A stretch of DNA of 64,000 nucleotides from an uncultured Clostridium sp. (GCA_900548455.1 URKQ01000014.1:29246-93245); one strand, 5' to 3'; positions 35,594 through 45,550 are shown, numbered from the stretch's first letter. The notes: generated by a model from the sequence alone, not told the origin. Numbers and translations: made by a program.

Positions 35594-36850
35594 TCAACTC
35601 CTTTCAACCATTATTACAATTGATTTCATGTTGGTATATTTTTTAAGTAACTCTGGTGAAAGTATTATTTCTTCCATTTCCCCAGGAGTTAAGATTCGTT
35701 TCCTTTTATGAATTACTAGAATATCATCAAAATACACTGATATATATGAGTTCCTATAGACATTATCAACTCTGAATCTAATGACAATAGGCACTTCAGA
35801 CTCTATATTAATGTGTTGAGGAACGGTATATCTAACTCCTGCCTTAGTCTCAACTTCTATAATTTGCCTACTATCTAAAGCTCCATTTATATAACTAGCT
35901 GCTGACTTTCCTGCCTTATAGCTTTCAATAGTTACATTATCAACTAAATCGTGAACGTGAAGAACATTTCCACATGCAAAAACTCCATCTATACTTGTCT
36001 CCAAATTTTCATTAACCACAGGTCCCCCTGTTACTTTAGATAGATTAATATCCGCTCTTTTAGACAGTTCATTTTCTGGCAACAACCCCACAGATAAAAG
36101 CAATGTGTCACACTGAATATATCTTTCAGTATCTTTTATAATCTTCCGATTACTATCCACCTGAGCTATTGTAACTCCCTCAATTCTATCTATTCCATGA
36201 ATATGAGTTATAGTATGACTTAAAATGAGAGGTATTTTGTAATCATCTAGACACTGAACAATATTTCTTTTTAATCCACTAGAATAAGGTAAAAGTTCTA
36301 CAACCGCTTCAACCTTAGCTCCTTCAAGGGTCATGCGTCTTGCCATTATTAACCCAATATCACCCGATCCAAGAACTACAACCTTTCTTCCTGGCATATA
36401 ACCCTTCAAATTAACAAGCTTTTGAGCAGTACCTGCAGTTAATATTCCACTGCAACGTGATCCTGGAATAGTTAATGCTCCCCTTGGTCTCTCTCTACAT
36501 CCCATTGCTAAAATAATTGATTTAGCCTTGAAAATCATAAGTCCTTTTTCTTTATTTACAGCATATACTGTTTTTTTATCATTAATATCAATCACCATTG
36601 TATCTAACAAACAGTTTATCTTCTCTTCCTCTATTTTTTTTATAAATCTATCTGCATACTCAGGTCCTGTAAGTTCTTCATTAAAGGTATGAAGTCCAAA
36701 TCCGTTGTGAATACATTGATTAAGAATTCCCCCTAGTCTTTCTTCTCTATCTATAATTAATATATTGTCAATTCCACTATGCTTTGCTTCAATAGCAGCC
36801 CCTAATCCAGCAGGTCCTCCTCCAACGATGATTAAGTCATAAGCATTCAT
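35594..36850 (-). CDS. NAD(P)/FAD-dependent oxidoreductase of the glp operon
   Basis: 418 residues: FAD-binding GGGPAGLGAAIEA at the N-terminus, LAMGCRERPRG near 115, a second Rossmann motif VVLGSGDIGLIMA near 160 and the VFACGNVLHVHDLVD FAD strand near 292. The C-terminal 90 residues form a small extra domain. In this operon context it probably passes electrons from the GlpA-like dehydrogenase to NAD or an iron-sulfur partner (DUF1667 next door). A shorter paralog lies at 48636-49613. Confidence 0.88.
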   Translation of the reverse strand: MNAYDLIIVGGGPAGLGAAIEAKHSGIDNILIIDREERLGGILNQCIHNGFGLHTFNEELTGPEYADRFIKKIEEEKINCLLDTMVIDINDKKTVYAVNKEKGLMIFKAKSIILAMGCRERPRGALTIPGSRCSGILTAGTAQKLVNLKGYMPGRKVVVLGSGDIGLIMARRMTLEGAKVEAVVELLPYSSGLKRNIVQCLDDYKIPLILSHTITHIHGIDRIEGVTIAQVDSNRKIIKDTERYIQCDTLLLSVGLLPENELSKRADINLSKVTGGPVVNENLETSIDGVFACGNVLHVHDLVDNVTIESYKAGKSAASYINGALDSRQIIEVETKAGVRYTVPQHINIESEVPIVIRFRVDNVYRNSYISVYFDDILVIHKRKRILTPGEMEEIILSPELLKKYTNMKSIVIMVERS

Positions 36851-36862
36851 TGTACATCCCCC

Positions 36863-38299
36863 CTAGAGCCATTCTTTATTATTTCCAATTACAAAAGTAG
36901 ACTTTCTACCAAACTTAGTTATATCAGTAAATTTGATATTTAGCCTTTCTTCCATAAGCTCCATGTTTCGGACAAGACAAAATCCACCCTGACACCTTCC
37001 CATTCCTGCGCGGGTTCGTCTTTTTATGCCATCCATATCAGTAGCCCCTAATGGTCTAGTAATAGCATCTACAATTTCTGCCTCAGTAACTGATTCACAA
37101 CGACATACAATTCTTCCATAACTATGGTTTTCTTTAATTACTTTTTCTCTTTCTTCAATACTTAAACTATTAAAGTGAGTTATTCCCTTTCTTATTGGAT
37201 TAAATTCAACGTTTAACTCTGGATTTAGTTTTTTCTTAACTATATTTCCTATAATAATTCCAATCAAAGGTGAACAAGTAAGTCCTGGTGATTCTATTCC
37301 AGCTGCATTAATAAAATTAGGAACATCTTTAGATTCACCTAATATAAAATCATCTTTATCAGTCCTTGCTCTTAAACCACTAAATGAAGTAATTACGCTA
37401 CTTAACGGTATATTTTTAATACTTAAATAAGCCTTTTCTATTATTTCATCTAATCCTTCTCTTCTTGTTTCAAAATCATCTTTATCTTCTTGATCCACTG
37501 CATTCGGACCAACAATTAAATTGCCATGTACAGTAGGTGATACCAAAATACCTTTTCCAAGTTTTGTTGGCAACTGAAAAATTGTTGCATTAACCATTCC
37601 ACCAATATACTTATCAAATAAGTCATATTCACCTCGACGTGGAATTACGGTAAACTTCTCTTTACTTAACATATTATTTATCACATCACTATACACGCCA
37701 GCTGCATTAATAAGTATTCTTGTTTTATAAACATTCTCTTCAGTAATAACCTCGAAATAATCATTTTCTTTAGTTACCTTTATTACTTTAGAATTGAACT
37801 TGAAATCTACACCATTTACATAAGCATTTTCAGCCATTGCAATATTTAAACTAAAAGGACAAACTATTCCTCCAGTTGGTGCATAAAGTGCAGCTACCAC
37901 TTCATCTGTTATGGCTGGTTCTCTTCTTCTTACTTCATCTCCAGTAATTATTTCTAAACCTGGTACTCCATTTTTTTTACCTCTCTCCATTAGTTCTTCC
38001 AATTCTGGAATGTCTTCATTTCTAAAACATAAAACTAAAGATCCATTTCTCTTAAAAGGAAAATCCAATTCTTTTGAAAGTTCATCATACAATTCATTTG
38101 CTCTTGCATTTAATTGTCCTTTCAACGTTCCTGGTTTAGCATCAAACCCAGCATGAATAATGGCACTATTTGCCTTGCTAGTTCCACAGCAAACATCATT
38201 TTCTTTTTCTAAAACGATGGATTTAAGTTTATACCTAGAAATTTCTCTTGCTATTGAACTACCAACAACTCCTGCACCAACTATAAGGACATCATACAT
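36863..38299 (-). CDS. Anaerobic glycerol-3-phosphate dehydrogenase, GlpA-like
   Basis: Oxidises glycerol 3-phosphate to dihydroxyacetone phosphate. The DAO-type FAD motif GAGVVGSSIAREI is at the N-terminus. The C-terminal 80 residues carry a BFD-like [2Fe-2S] unit with CRC (near 410) and CQGGFC (near 450). At 478 residues it lacks the longer tail of E. coli GlpA. The start at 38299 has AAGGGG eight bases upstream. First gene of the operon (then FAD oxidoreductase, DUF1667, glpK, glpF), so the operon imports, phosphorylates and oxidises glycerol. Confidence 0.92.
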   Translation of the reverse strand: MYDVLIVGAGVVGSSIAREISRYKLKSIVLEKENDVCCGTSKANSAIIHAGFDAKPGTLKGQLNARANELYDELSKELDFPFKRNGSLVLCFRNEDIPELEELMERGKKNGVPGLEIITGDEVRRREPAITDEVVAALYAPTGGIVCPFSLNIAMAENAYVNGVDFKFNSKVIKVTKENDYFEVITEENVYKTRILINAAGVYSDVINNMLSKEKFTVIPRRGEYDLFDKYIGGMVNATIFQLPTKLGKGILVSPTVHGNLIVGPNAVDQEDKDDFETRREGLDEIIEKAYLSIKNIPLSSVITSFSGLRARTDKDDFILGESKDVPNFINAAGIESPGLTCSPLIGIIIGNIVKKKLNPELNVEFNPIRKGITHFNSLSIEEREKVIKENHSYGRIVCRCESVTEAEIVDAITRPLGATDMDGIKRRTRAGMGRCQGGFCLVRNMELMEERLNIKFTDITKFGRKSTFVIGNNKEWL

Positions 38300-38534
38300 A
38301 TTAGTCACCCCTTAATAAGGAAAATTTAGTATTAATTCTCCTTTCAATATGGTTTGTATATTTATATGAATTTTCATAAAAAAATAGACTTATTTTCATT
38401 ATTAAAACAAAACCTCTTCATTGTTCAATTTGATGAAATATTTAGACAATTTTTTTAATAATAGCTTTATTTATTTTAACTCATAGTATATTATGTATTT
38501 ATGTGGTAAAAAAAATAGGTGTTGGGAGGTATTT

Positions 38535-39908
38535 ATGAAGAATAATAGACAAATTGATTTAACAAGTGGGCATATTGCTACCCAATTAGTAAAACTTGCC
38601 CTTCCAATCATGGGTACATCATTTATTCAAATGGCATATAACATAACAGACATGATCTTCATTGGTAAAAAAGGTAGTGATGCTGTAGCCGCTGTAGGTA
38701 CAGCAGGTTTTTTTACTTGGTTTGCTGTTGCCTTGATTCTTGTATCTAAAGCAGGTGGCCAAATAAAGATAGCTCAATGTATTGGAATGCAAAATGAAAA
38801 TGAAACAAAAAAATATATTAAAGCTAGTATACAAATCAATGTAATCCTATCTTTAATATATATACTTTGTATTTGGTTATTTCATGATAGTTTAATAAGT
38901 TTTTTTAAACTTGGAAGTGAAGATGTAATTAACTTTACAAAAGAATATTTACTTATAATAACATTTGGTTTAGTCTCTTTTTGCATAAATCCGCTATTAA
39001 CAGCAATATTTACTGCATCAGGAGATAGTCATACTCCCTTTATAATAAATTCAATTGGACTATTAATTAACATTGTACTAGATAAAATACTAATATTCGG
39101 CCTTGGTCCAATTCCAGCTTTAAATGTAGTTGGTGCAGCCATTGCTACAATAACAGCTCAAATAATTGCAACCATAGTATTTATATTACTTATAATACAT
39201 AGAAAAGATACTCGCTTTAAACAAAACTATCTAACGAAAGTTAATATTCCCTATGCTAAGGAAATTATAAAGCTTAGTTTGCCTGTAGCTATTCAAGAAG
39301 GCCTTTTTTCCTTTTTTTCAATGACCATCGCAAGAATTATTGCTCCATGGGGACCAGTTGCTATAGCAGTTCAAAAAGTTGGTTCTCAAATTGAGTCAAT
39401 TTCTTGGATGACTGCTGAGGGTTTTTCTGCTTCTCTAAGTGCTTATGTTGGACAAAACTACGGTGCAAAGAAATATGATAGAATTCTAAAAGGATATAAA
39501 ATAACAATGATTTTAGCTTGTTCTATGGGAATTCTAACTACGATATTTTTAATTTTAGGTAAAACAGTTTTATTTAAGTTTTTCATAAATGAACCTAAGG
39601 CTATAGCTATGGGGGCAGACTATTTAACTATCTTAGCTGTATCACAACTATTTATGTGTATAGAGATAACTACAGCGGGTGCTTTTAACGGTTTAGGTCG
39701 TACAAAGATTCCCTCATTTGTTAGCATACTACTAACTGGAGCAAGAATTCCAGCTGCTTTAGTTTTATCAAGCATTCCCATCCTTGGACTCAATGGGGTT
39801 TGGTGGAGTATAAGTTTAAGTAGTGTACTAAAAGGAATTGTTTTACTTGTTATATTTTATATATTTGTTAAAAGGCAAGATATATTTTCATATAAAAAAG
39901 TTGCTTAG
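38535..39908 (+). CDS. MATE-family multidrug exporter
   Basis: 457 residues with about 12 membrane helices arranged as two similar halves. The start LTSGHIATQLVKLALPIMGTS and the G-x-G-D-x-x-T-P segment (SGDSHTPFI) near residue 168 are typical of the DinF/NorM-like MATE family, which expels cationic drugs against Na+ or H+. The start at 38535 is fixed by GGGAGGT; an in-frame ATG at 38493 lacks a site. It diverges from the glp operon. Substrate unknown. Confidence 0.93.
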   Translation: MKNNRQIDLTSGHIATQLVKLALPIMGTSFIQMAYNITDMIFIGKKGSDAVAAVGTAGFFTWFAVALILVSKAGGQIKIAQCIGMQNENETKKYIKASIQINVILSLIYILCIWLFHDSLISFFKLGSEDVINFTKEYLLIITFGLVSFCINPLLTAIFTASGDSHTPFIINSIGLLINIVLDKILIFGLGPIPALNVVGAAIATITAQIIATIVFILLIIHRKDTRFKQNYLTKVNIPYAKEIIKLSLPVAIQEGLFSFFSMTIARIIAPWGPVAIAVQKVGSQIESISWMTAEGFSASLSAYVGQNYGAKKYDRILKGYKITMILACSMGILTTIFLILGKTVLFKFFINEPKAIAMGADYLTILAVSQLFMCIEITTAGAFNGLGRTKIPSFVSILLTGARIPAALVLSSIPILGLNGVWWSISLSSVLKGIVLLVIFYIFVKRQDIFSYKKVA

Positions 39909-39912
39909 ATTA

Positions 39913-39952
39913 AAAAAGGTAGTTGCAAAATAATTTTTGCAACTACCTTTTT
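39913..39952. terminator. Bidirectional terminator between MATE and UMF1 genes
   Basis: An 18-bp perfect stem (39913-39930 with 39935-39952, 4-nt loop) flanked by A and T runs; serves both convergent genes. Confidence 0.9.
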
Positions 39953-39953
39953 T

Positions 39954-41213
39954 CTAAATTGCCTTGTTAGTGTTACTTGAAATAACATCTACACTATTTG
40001 CTTTTTGAAAAAATACAAATCCCATAATAAACATTATAGCAATAGCAATAACTCCAACTTTAGAACTTCCACTAATTTGAGTAGCTAAACTCATCATCAT
40101 AGTTCCAAAAAAAGCAGCTCCCTTTCCAAAGATATCATAAAGACCAAAGTATTCACTAGACTTATCTTTTGGTATTATCTTAGAAAAATAGGATCTAGAT
40201 AACGCTTGAATAGCACCCTGAAATACAGCAACACATACAGCTAATAACCAAAATTCCCATGTTTTATCAAGCTGTAAGGCGAATAATGTAATGAAGGTGT
40301 AAGCTATAACACAAGTAGATATTAACTTATCGCTTTTAAACTTTTTTGACATTTTTCCAAATAATAGAGCACAAGGAAATGCCACAACTTGAGTTAAAAG
40401 TAATGCTAATAATAAATTACTATCTGTAATTCCTACATCCTTACCGTAAGATGTAGACATACTAATGATAGTGTGTACTCCATCAATATAGAAGAAGTAA
40501 GCCAGTAAGAAGATAAATATCTTTTTATTACTTTTTATATTTTTAAACACATTCCCGAGTCTTTTAAAACTTTCAAGTACAGGTTTTTCTGATTTTTCTA
40601 CATAATATTTCTGTTTATAATTCTTAAGTAATGGAAGAGTTATTAAAAACCACCATGCTGCATTAATTAAAAAGGCAATAGCAGTGGCTCTACTAGTAGT
40701 AAGTCCAACTTTCTTAGCACCAAGTACTAGTAATAAACTAATTGTAAATGGTATACAACTTCCGATATACCCCCATGCATAACCATGAGAAGAAACCTCA
40801 TCCATTCTTTCATCCGTAGTTATATCATTTAACATTGCATCATAAAAAATATTTCCACCAGAAAATCCCACTTTAGCCATAACAAATATGGCTAGAAATA
40901 CTATCCATGGCAATGGCAATGCAAGTGCAGCACATCCAACTACTCCAAGCATTAAGAAAAATGAAAATAATGGCTTTTTAAATCCTTTTGTATCTGCTAA
41001 TGTTCCCAATATTGGTCCCAAAATAGCAACAATTATTGTAGATATCGATACTGCATATCCCCAATATGCAGTTGAATTCGCTGCAGAAATTCCAGCTGTA
41101 TTTGCAACGTTTTTAAAATATATAGGAATTATCGTTGTAACAAGCATAGCAAATGCTGAATTGCCCACATCATACAATATCCACTGTTTCTCCAGTTTTG
41201 TAAATTTCCCCAT
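39954..41213 (-). CDS. UMF1-type MFS transporter (Atg22-like)
   Basis: 419 residues, about 12 membrane helices. The opening K-x-x-x-L-Y-D-x-x-N-S-A-F-A is diagnostic of the UMF1/Atg22 branch of the MFS, and ILGTLADTKGFKK carries the motif-A loop. Fungal Atg22 exports amino acids from the vacuole; the bacterial substrate is unknown. The ATG at 41213 follows AGGAGGG; a longer frame would run into the neighbouring repeat element. The promoter must lie in or beyond that element (41236-41430). Confidence 0.88.
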   Translation of the reverse strand: MGKFTKLEKQWILYDVGNSAFAMLVTTIIPIYFKNVANTAGISAANSTAYWGYAVSISTIIVAILGPILGTLADTKGFKKPLFSFFLMLGVVGCAALALPLPWIVFLAIFVMAKVGFSGGNIFYDAMLNDITTDERMDEVSSHGYAWGYIGSCIPFTISLLLVLGAKKVGLTTSRATAIAFLINAAWWFLITLPLLKNYKQKYYVEKSEKPVLESFKRLGNVFKNIKSNKKIFIFLLAYFFYIDGVHTIISMSTSYGKDVGITDSNLLLALLLTQVVAFPCALLFGKMSKKFKSDKLISTCVIAYTFITLFALQLDKTWEFWLLAVCVAVFQGAIQALSRSYFSKIIPKDKSSEYFGLYDIFGKGAAFFGTMMMSLATQISGSSKVGVIAIAIMFIMGFVFFQKANSVDVISSNTNKAI

Positions 41214-41235
41214 ATTAACCCTCCTAAATAAAATT

Positions 41236-41430
41236 GGCTCTGTATGCATTTACAGTTATGCATACAGAACTCGGCTTTTTCAAAAGGAACCCTATGGTTC
41301 CCTTTGAGTATCTCTCCTTAAACCGGAGGGAACAGGGTCCCCTTTCAACCCCTCTTAGAAAAAGCCGTACACTAGCTGATTAAAATTATTACCCGCATAA
41401 CTTGTACATTCTATCACTGTATTTTAATAC
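41236..41430 (+). repeat. ISL3-like non-autonomous element, copy 1
   Basis: Begins GGCTCTGTATGCAT, whose 13-nt partner follows after 8 nt, and contains a long arm cggctttttc/aaaagccg with inner hairpins (aaaggaacc/ggttccctt). It is colinear with copy 2 at 49670-49869. The right end is degenerate (tattttaatac instead of tattttactac plus the terminal repeat) and overlaps the stop codon of the next gene. No reading frame. Confidence 0.75.
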
Positions 41431-42221
41431 AAATTCATAAAGTTGCTATTAAATCTTTTGTTAAGTTCAATATCCACAAATAATTCATTATAATAGATAT
41501 TAATTATTTCTACTGCTTCTTCTATAGATTTTTGATAAAGATTTATTAAATCTTCAACAACAGCTTTACATTTAGGCTCTGGTGTAACATTTATTATCAT
41601 GTTACTTAAGTTAATTCCTCCCTTCACATTCTTTAATATTCCCTTCATAAAACCCCTCTTAATATTACTTTCACATGTAATAAAAGAGTTATAAAATCTT
41701 ACTGCCTTAAGGCATCTATAAATCTGCTTTGCAGTAACATCTTCGTAAAATAAATATATATTATTAGCAATATCCCAACTAGGAATTACATGTTCCCCTG
41801 CATTCTTTACCTTAGGATCAATTCCATTTCTTCTCATTAAATATCCATCTAATTCTGCTTCAATAGTTTCATGAGATAATTCTATTTCTTTCATAGCCAT
41901 ATTTATATATGGATGACAATTACTATCTAGTATGAAATGACATATAAAGCCTAAAACATATGAAATAGATATATCACTTCTATTTTTTCTTATAACATTT
42001 TTTGCATTTTTAAAGAAATGATACGCTGTATCATAGTGCATTTCATTTCCATAATTCTTAATTTGATTTTTAATCATAGGCTTATAATAAAATAATATAT
42101 CAGGTCCATTTAATCCAATGTTATATGCAGTCCTATTCTTATCAATAATATCTCTCATTGCTTTAGATAAATTTTTATATACATCACTTCCAAAGCTATA
42201 ATGAGTATAACTTGCTGGCAT
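41424..42221 (-). CDS. Zinc-dependent phospholipase C domain protein
   Basis: 265 residues matching the Zn_dep_PLPC (PF00882) pattern: TH at the start (MPASYTHYSFG), GPDILFYY, a HFFKNAK helix, YVLGFICHFILDSNCHPYI with spaced His/Asp ligands, then a SHETIEAELDG segment. There is no signal peptide, unlike secreted alpha-toxin; this cytoplasmic subgroup has unknown substrate. The start at 42221 has AGGAG upstream. Its stop codon lies inside the degenerate end of repeat copy 1. Confidence 0.85.
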   Translation of the reverse strand: MPASYTHYSFGSDVYKNLSKAMRDIIDKNRTAYNIGLNGPDILFYYKPMIKNQIKNYGNEMHYDTAYHFFKNAKNVIRKNRSDISISYVLGFICHFILDSNCHPYINMAMKEIELSHETIEAELDGYLMRRNGIDPKVKNAGEHVIPSWDIANNIYLFYEDVTAKQIYRCLKAVRFYNSFITCESNIKRGFMKGILKNVKGGINLSNMIINVTPEPKCKAVVEDLINLYQKSIEEAVEIINIYYNELFVDIELNKRFNSNFMNLY

Positions 42222-42349
42222 ACTAACAACTCCTATCAAAAATGAGTATATGGTTATATTTTACCATAATATCCCGTATTTTTCTTTATTTACTTTTAGC
42301 ATTAGTGTATAAATTTTCAATATATACTTTATTATTACACATTTAAAAA

Positions 42350-42377
42350 AGTGGATATAAATCACTTTATATCCACT
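42350..42377 (-). terminator. Terminator of the sigma/DUF4179 operon
   Basis: An 11-bp perfect stem (42350-42360 with 42367-42377) followed on the minus strand by TTTTTTAAAT. Confidence 0.8.
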
Positions 42378-42382
42378 AAAAC

Positions 42383-43711
42383 TTACTCAATGGTAAATTT
42401 CCAATTTCCTTTTATATTTGCATCTATCCTATCAAGCTTTAAATATATTCTATTAAAAAATTTCTCCTTAAATGACATATCTTTTCTTTCTATATATATT
42501 TCCCCACGTTTATTTTCTGGATCACCCATCCCAGCACCATCTCTAAAGTTTTGAGCAACCATATATATACCCTTATTATTTCCAATAGAATAATTTAAAT
42601 CAATTGTATATTCATCATTACCACTTGTAATCTTCTCTATTAAAATTTTCTCTTCAATTTGTGGAAATTCTACAGTCTTATTAATATCAATACTTTCTCC
42701 CTCCTTAGGTAATTTTAAAGAAATTTCCTTCACATCATTTAAATTATATTGTACCTCTATTTCCTTTACTAATATATTAATTTTCCCATCATAATTATTT
42801 GTAACTTTATATGATTTTGCCGTTCCATCTTCTGCTATCTCTACTGGAATCTCATTGCCTATATCATCTGTAACTATAATCTCTGAGTTACTTCCAAAAA
42901 ATAATGCAGAGTATTCATCATAAGCTTCAACATCTAAATTGCTCCAAAGTTTAAAATACCTTTGTCCTTCTTCATAGTAACTCGTTGCCCCTATTCGGAT
43001 TCCATTATCTATTGAATTACCGCCAATCTCATCATAGTTATCGCTAAAAGTTCCCTCTGTTAATTCAATAGTATCTATTCTTTCATCTCCGTAATATAAA
43101 TCGAAAGACGTTATTTTTTCATTATTTGTACTAAAAGAAAAGCCATAATATCCTCCACTAGATGCACCATAGGTATAAGTTTTTAAAATATTTCCTAATG
43201 GTGTTTTTATTGATAACATGTCTTTTAGTATATTAGATTTATTTGCTAATACCCCCTCATTTTCTTCTTCAAACCACATTTCCATAGAAATATATTCACC
43301 ATTATTAATTACACTTTTAATCAAAACACTTTCATTATCAATACTCACCCTCTTAGGCTCATCTAAAATGAAAAATTCACTCATTTTCTCACCATTTGTA
43401 ATTCCTTGTGATGGAGTAAAATATATTTTATCTTTTATTTGAGCCATTACTTCTCTTCCAAGAGGGGACACTCCTAAAATAAAAATAGCTAATATTATAA
43501 TAGATGCAATTTTATATACTTTTGGCTTTTCACCCTTTTTACTTACTATATTTTTATCATATTCTAAAGTAGTTTCCTGTATAGTCTTCATCTTTCTTTC
43601 TACAAGTCTTTTTACCCGTTGTTTTTCTATATCATTCATTGGAATTTCTTCATAATTATCCACTTTAAAATCTACTTCATTAAATAAATCATATACACTT
43701 TTTTTATTCAT
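42383..43711 (-). CDS. DUF4179-domain membrane protein, likely anti-sigma factor
   Basis: 442 residues: a charged cytoplasmic N-terminus (1-65), one membrane helix (about 70-90, IASIIILAIFILGVSPLG), then the DUF4179 region and a large extracytoplasmic beta-rich domain, probably DUF5643-like. Proteins of this build sit directly downstream of ECF sigma factors in Firmicutes and bind them until a signal arrives outside. The ATG at 43711 lies 1 bp after the sigma stop and has GGGGGTGA upstream, so translation is coupled. Stimulus unknown. Confidence 0.85.
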   Translation of the reverse strand: MNKKSVYDLFNEVDFKVDNYEEIPMNDIEKQRVKRLVERKMKTIQETTLEYDKNIVSKKGEKPKVYKIASIIILAIFILGVSPLGREVMAQIKDKIYFTPSQGITNGEKMSEFFILDEPKRVSIDNESVLIKSVINNGEYISMEMWFEEENEGVLANKSNILKDMLSIKTPLGNILKTYTYGASSGGYYGFSFSTNNEKITSFDLYYGDERIDTIELTEGTFSDNYDEIGGNSIDNGIRIGATSYYEEGQRYFKLWSNLDVEAYDEYSALFFGSNSEIIVTDDIGNEIPVEIAEDGTAKSYKVTNNYDGKINILVKEIEVQYNLNDVKEISLKLPKEGESIDINKTVEFPQIEEKILIEKITSGNDEYTIDLNYSIGNNKGIYMVAQNFRDGAGMGDPENKRGEIYIERKDMSFKEKFFNRIYLKLDRIDANIKGNWKFTIE

Positions 43712-43712
43712 C

Positions 43713-44273
43713 TTAACAATCACCCCCTACTTCCTTATAATAACTCTTTTTTATTTTTTCTCTTCCTCGACTTATCCTCGTATTAACTGCACTTACTGAA
43801 AGTTTAACAACTTCACTTATCTTTTTAGTAGTTTCTCCTAGCAAATATTTCATTGTAAAAATCGTTCTATCTGGTTCCTTTAATCCTTCGATAATTGAAA
43901 TTAATCTTTCTGTTTCTATCATGGATAGATAAATTTCTTCTGTACTTAAACCAGTAGATAAATCATCTCCTATAATATCCTGATGAGTATTTTTACTATA
44001 TTTTCTATAATAATCTATTGCTTTAAACTTAGTTATAGCCCCTATCCAACTTTTAAAACTTCCCTTTTTCTCATCATACCTATAGAAATTTTGCCATATT
44101 GATAAAAAAACATCAGCAATACATTCTTCTACAAGTCCTTCATCTCCTAAGACACTTAACACTTTAACTGTAATACCTTTAATTACAGATCCATATTCAT
44201 CTATAATATAATCTAAGGCTCTAGGATTTTTTCTTCTTAATTCTTCTATATAATTCCCTTCATCTATTTTCAC
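43713..44273 (-). CDS. ECF-type RNA polymerase sigma factor
   Basis: 186 residues with sigma region 2 (VEECIADVFLSIWQNFYRY, GSFKSWIGAITKFKAIDYYRK) and region 4 with a helix-turn-helix (TTKKISEVVKLSVSAVNTRISRG), the two-domain ECF layout. I choose the GTG at 44273 because AGGAGGG is six bases upstream; the earlier ATG codon overlaps that site. It heads a two-gene operon with its probable anti-sigma factor. ECF operons often regulate themselves. Confidence 0.9.
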   Translation of the reverse strand: MKIDEGNYIEELRRKNPRALDYIIDEYGSVIKGITVKVLSVLGDEGLVEECIADVFLSIWQNFYRYDEKKGSFKSWIGAITKFKAIDYYRKYSKNTHQDIIGDDLSTGLSTEEIYLSMIETERLISIIEGLKEPDRTIFTMKYLLGETTKKISEVVKLSVSAVNTRISRGREKIKKSYYKEVGGDC

Positions 44274-44515
44274 TTTATCCCTCCTCATTGCCTTCACTAT
44301 ATATAACGAACTCACTCCACCATATCTTACACTTATTATAACGTTTCTTGATTCTTATTTAAATTTACTCACAAATGCATATTTATATTTTCACAAAAAT
44401 AAAGATTATTTCATATAATAACTATAGATAGATATATACATCCCATCTTATCTATCTTTCAAAAGAAGAAATTTATTAAAAACAATTATTAATAATCCCC
44501 TCTTATATGTCCCTG
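44274..44515. other. Intergenic region upstream of the ECF operon
   Basis: About 240 A+T-rich bases that must hold the promoter of the sigma operon. No small gene, riboswitch or clear consensus promoter was recognised. Confidence 0.4.
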
Positions 44516-44546
44516 GGAGACTTTACTACCCCCTAGTAAAGTCTCC
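44516..44546. other. Unexplained strong hairpin
   Basis: A 13-bp perfect stem (44516-44528 with 44534-44546) with a CCCCC loop. It has no convincing T-run on either side and lies next to the tdh terminator. Confidence 0.5.
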
Positions 44547-44555
44547 TTTAACGAC

Positions 44556-44587
44556 AAAAGAGCTATTGCTTTTGCAATAGCTCTTTT
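44556..44587. terminator. Terminator of the kbl-tdh operon
   Basis: A 14-bp perfect stem (44556-44569 with 44574-44587) with A and T ends, just after the tdh stop. Confidence 0.85.
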
Positions 44588-44596
44588 ACTATTTAA

Positions 44597-45550
44597 CTAT
44601 TTTATTCCTTTAGCTTTCAACTTTTCAAGCATATCTGTTGTCATTTTAGCCAAGTCATATTCTGCTTTAAAGCCCCATTCTTCTTTTGCAGCTGTAGCAT
44701 CTATAGAATTTGGCCAAGTATTTGCAATTCCTTGTCTCACTGGATCTACATCATACTCAATTTCAAATTCTGGTATATGCTTTTTAATCTCTGCTGCAAT
44801 TTGTTTTGGTTCAAAACTCATAGCAGTTATATTAAATGCATTTCTATGCTTTAATTTACTTTCATCAGCTTCCATTAATGTAATTATAGCATTTATCGCA
44901 TCAGGCATATACATCATATCCATATATGTTCCTTCACCTATGAAAGATGTATATTTTCCTTTTCTTAATGCTTCATAGTATATATCAACAGCATAGTCTG
45001 TAGTACCGCCACCTGGTAATGCAACGTATGAAATAAGTCCTGGGAATCTTACTCCTCTTGTATCTACACCATATTTTGTATGATAGTAATCACATAATAA
45101 TTCTCCAGAAACCTTTGTTACTCCATACATAGTATTAGGTCTTTGAATAGTATCTTGTGGAGTATTATCTTTTGGTGTTGATGGTCCAAAAGCTCCAATA
45201 GAACTTGGTGTAAAGAATTGACACTTAAGTTCTCTTGCTACTTCTAATGCATTAACAAGACCACCCATGTTAATATTCCAAGCTAATTGAGGTTTAGCTT
45301 CTGCAACTGCTGATAAAAGTGCTGCAAGATGCATTATAGTATCAACATTATGTTTCTTAGCTACAGCTAAAAACTCATCATAATTTGTAACGTCTAAAGT
45401 TTCAAATATTCCACCTTCAACTATTGGATTTCCTTCAGGTCTTCTTATATCTGTAGCAACTACATTTTCTACTCCATATACTTGTCTAAGTTTTGTAACA
45501 AGTTCAGTACCTATTTGTCCTAAGCATCCACTAACTAATATCTTTTTCAT
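44597..45550 (-). CDS. tdh: L-threonine 3-dehydrogenase, SDR type
   Basis: Oxidises L-threonine to 2-amino-3-ketobutyrate with NAD+. It belongs to the short-chain epimerase-like type, not the zinc type of E. coli: GCLGQIGTEL Rossmann motif at the start, catalytic Y-x-x-x-K in MYGVTKVSGE and the substrate-loop segment SYVALPGGGTTDYAV. 317 residues is normal. The start at 45550 follows GGGGAG. It lies 39 bp after kbl; the pair turns threonine into glycine and acetyl-CoA. Confidence 0.95.
   Translation of the reverse strand: MKKILVSGCLGQIGTELVTKLRQVYGVENVVATDIRRPEGNPIVEGGIFETLDVTNYDEFLAVAKKHNVDTIMHLAALLSAVAEAKPQLAWNINMGGLVNALEVARELKCQFFTPSSIGAFGPSTPKDNTPQDTIQRPNTMYGVTKVSGELLCDYYHTKYGVDTRGVRFPGLISYVALPGGGTTDYAVDIYYEALRKGKYTSFIGEGTYMDMMYMPDAINAIITLMEADESKLKHRNAFNITAMSFEPKQIAAEIKKHIPEFEIEYDVDPVRQGIANTWPNSIDATAAKEEWGFKAEYDLAKMTTDMLEKLKAKGIK

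Noticed and set aside
38365..38378. Palindrome TATGAA-TT-TTCATA upstream of the glp operon
   Set aside because: Short and A+T-rich, with no known regulator consensus; could arise by chance.
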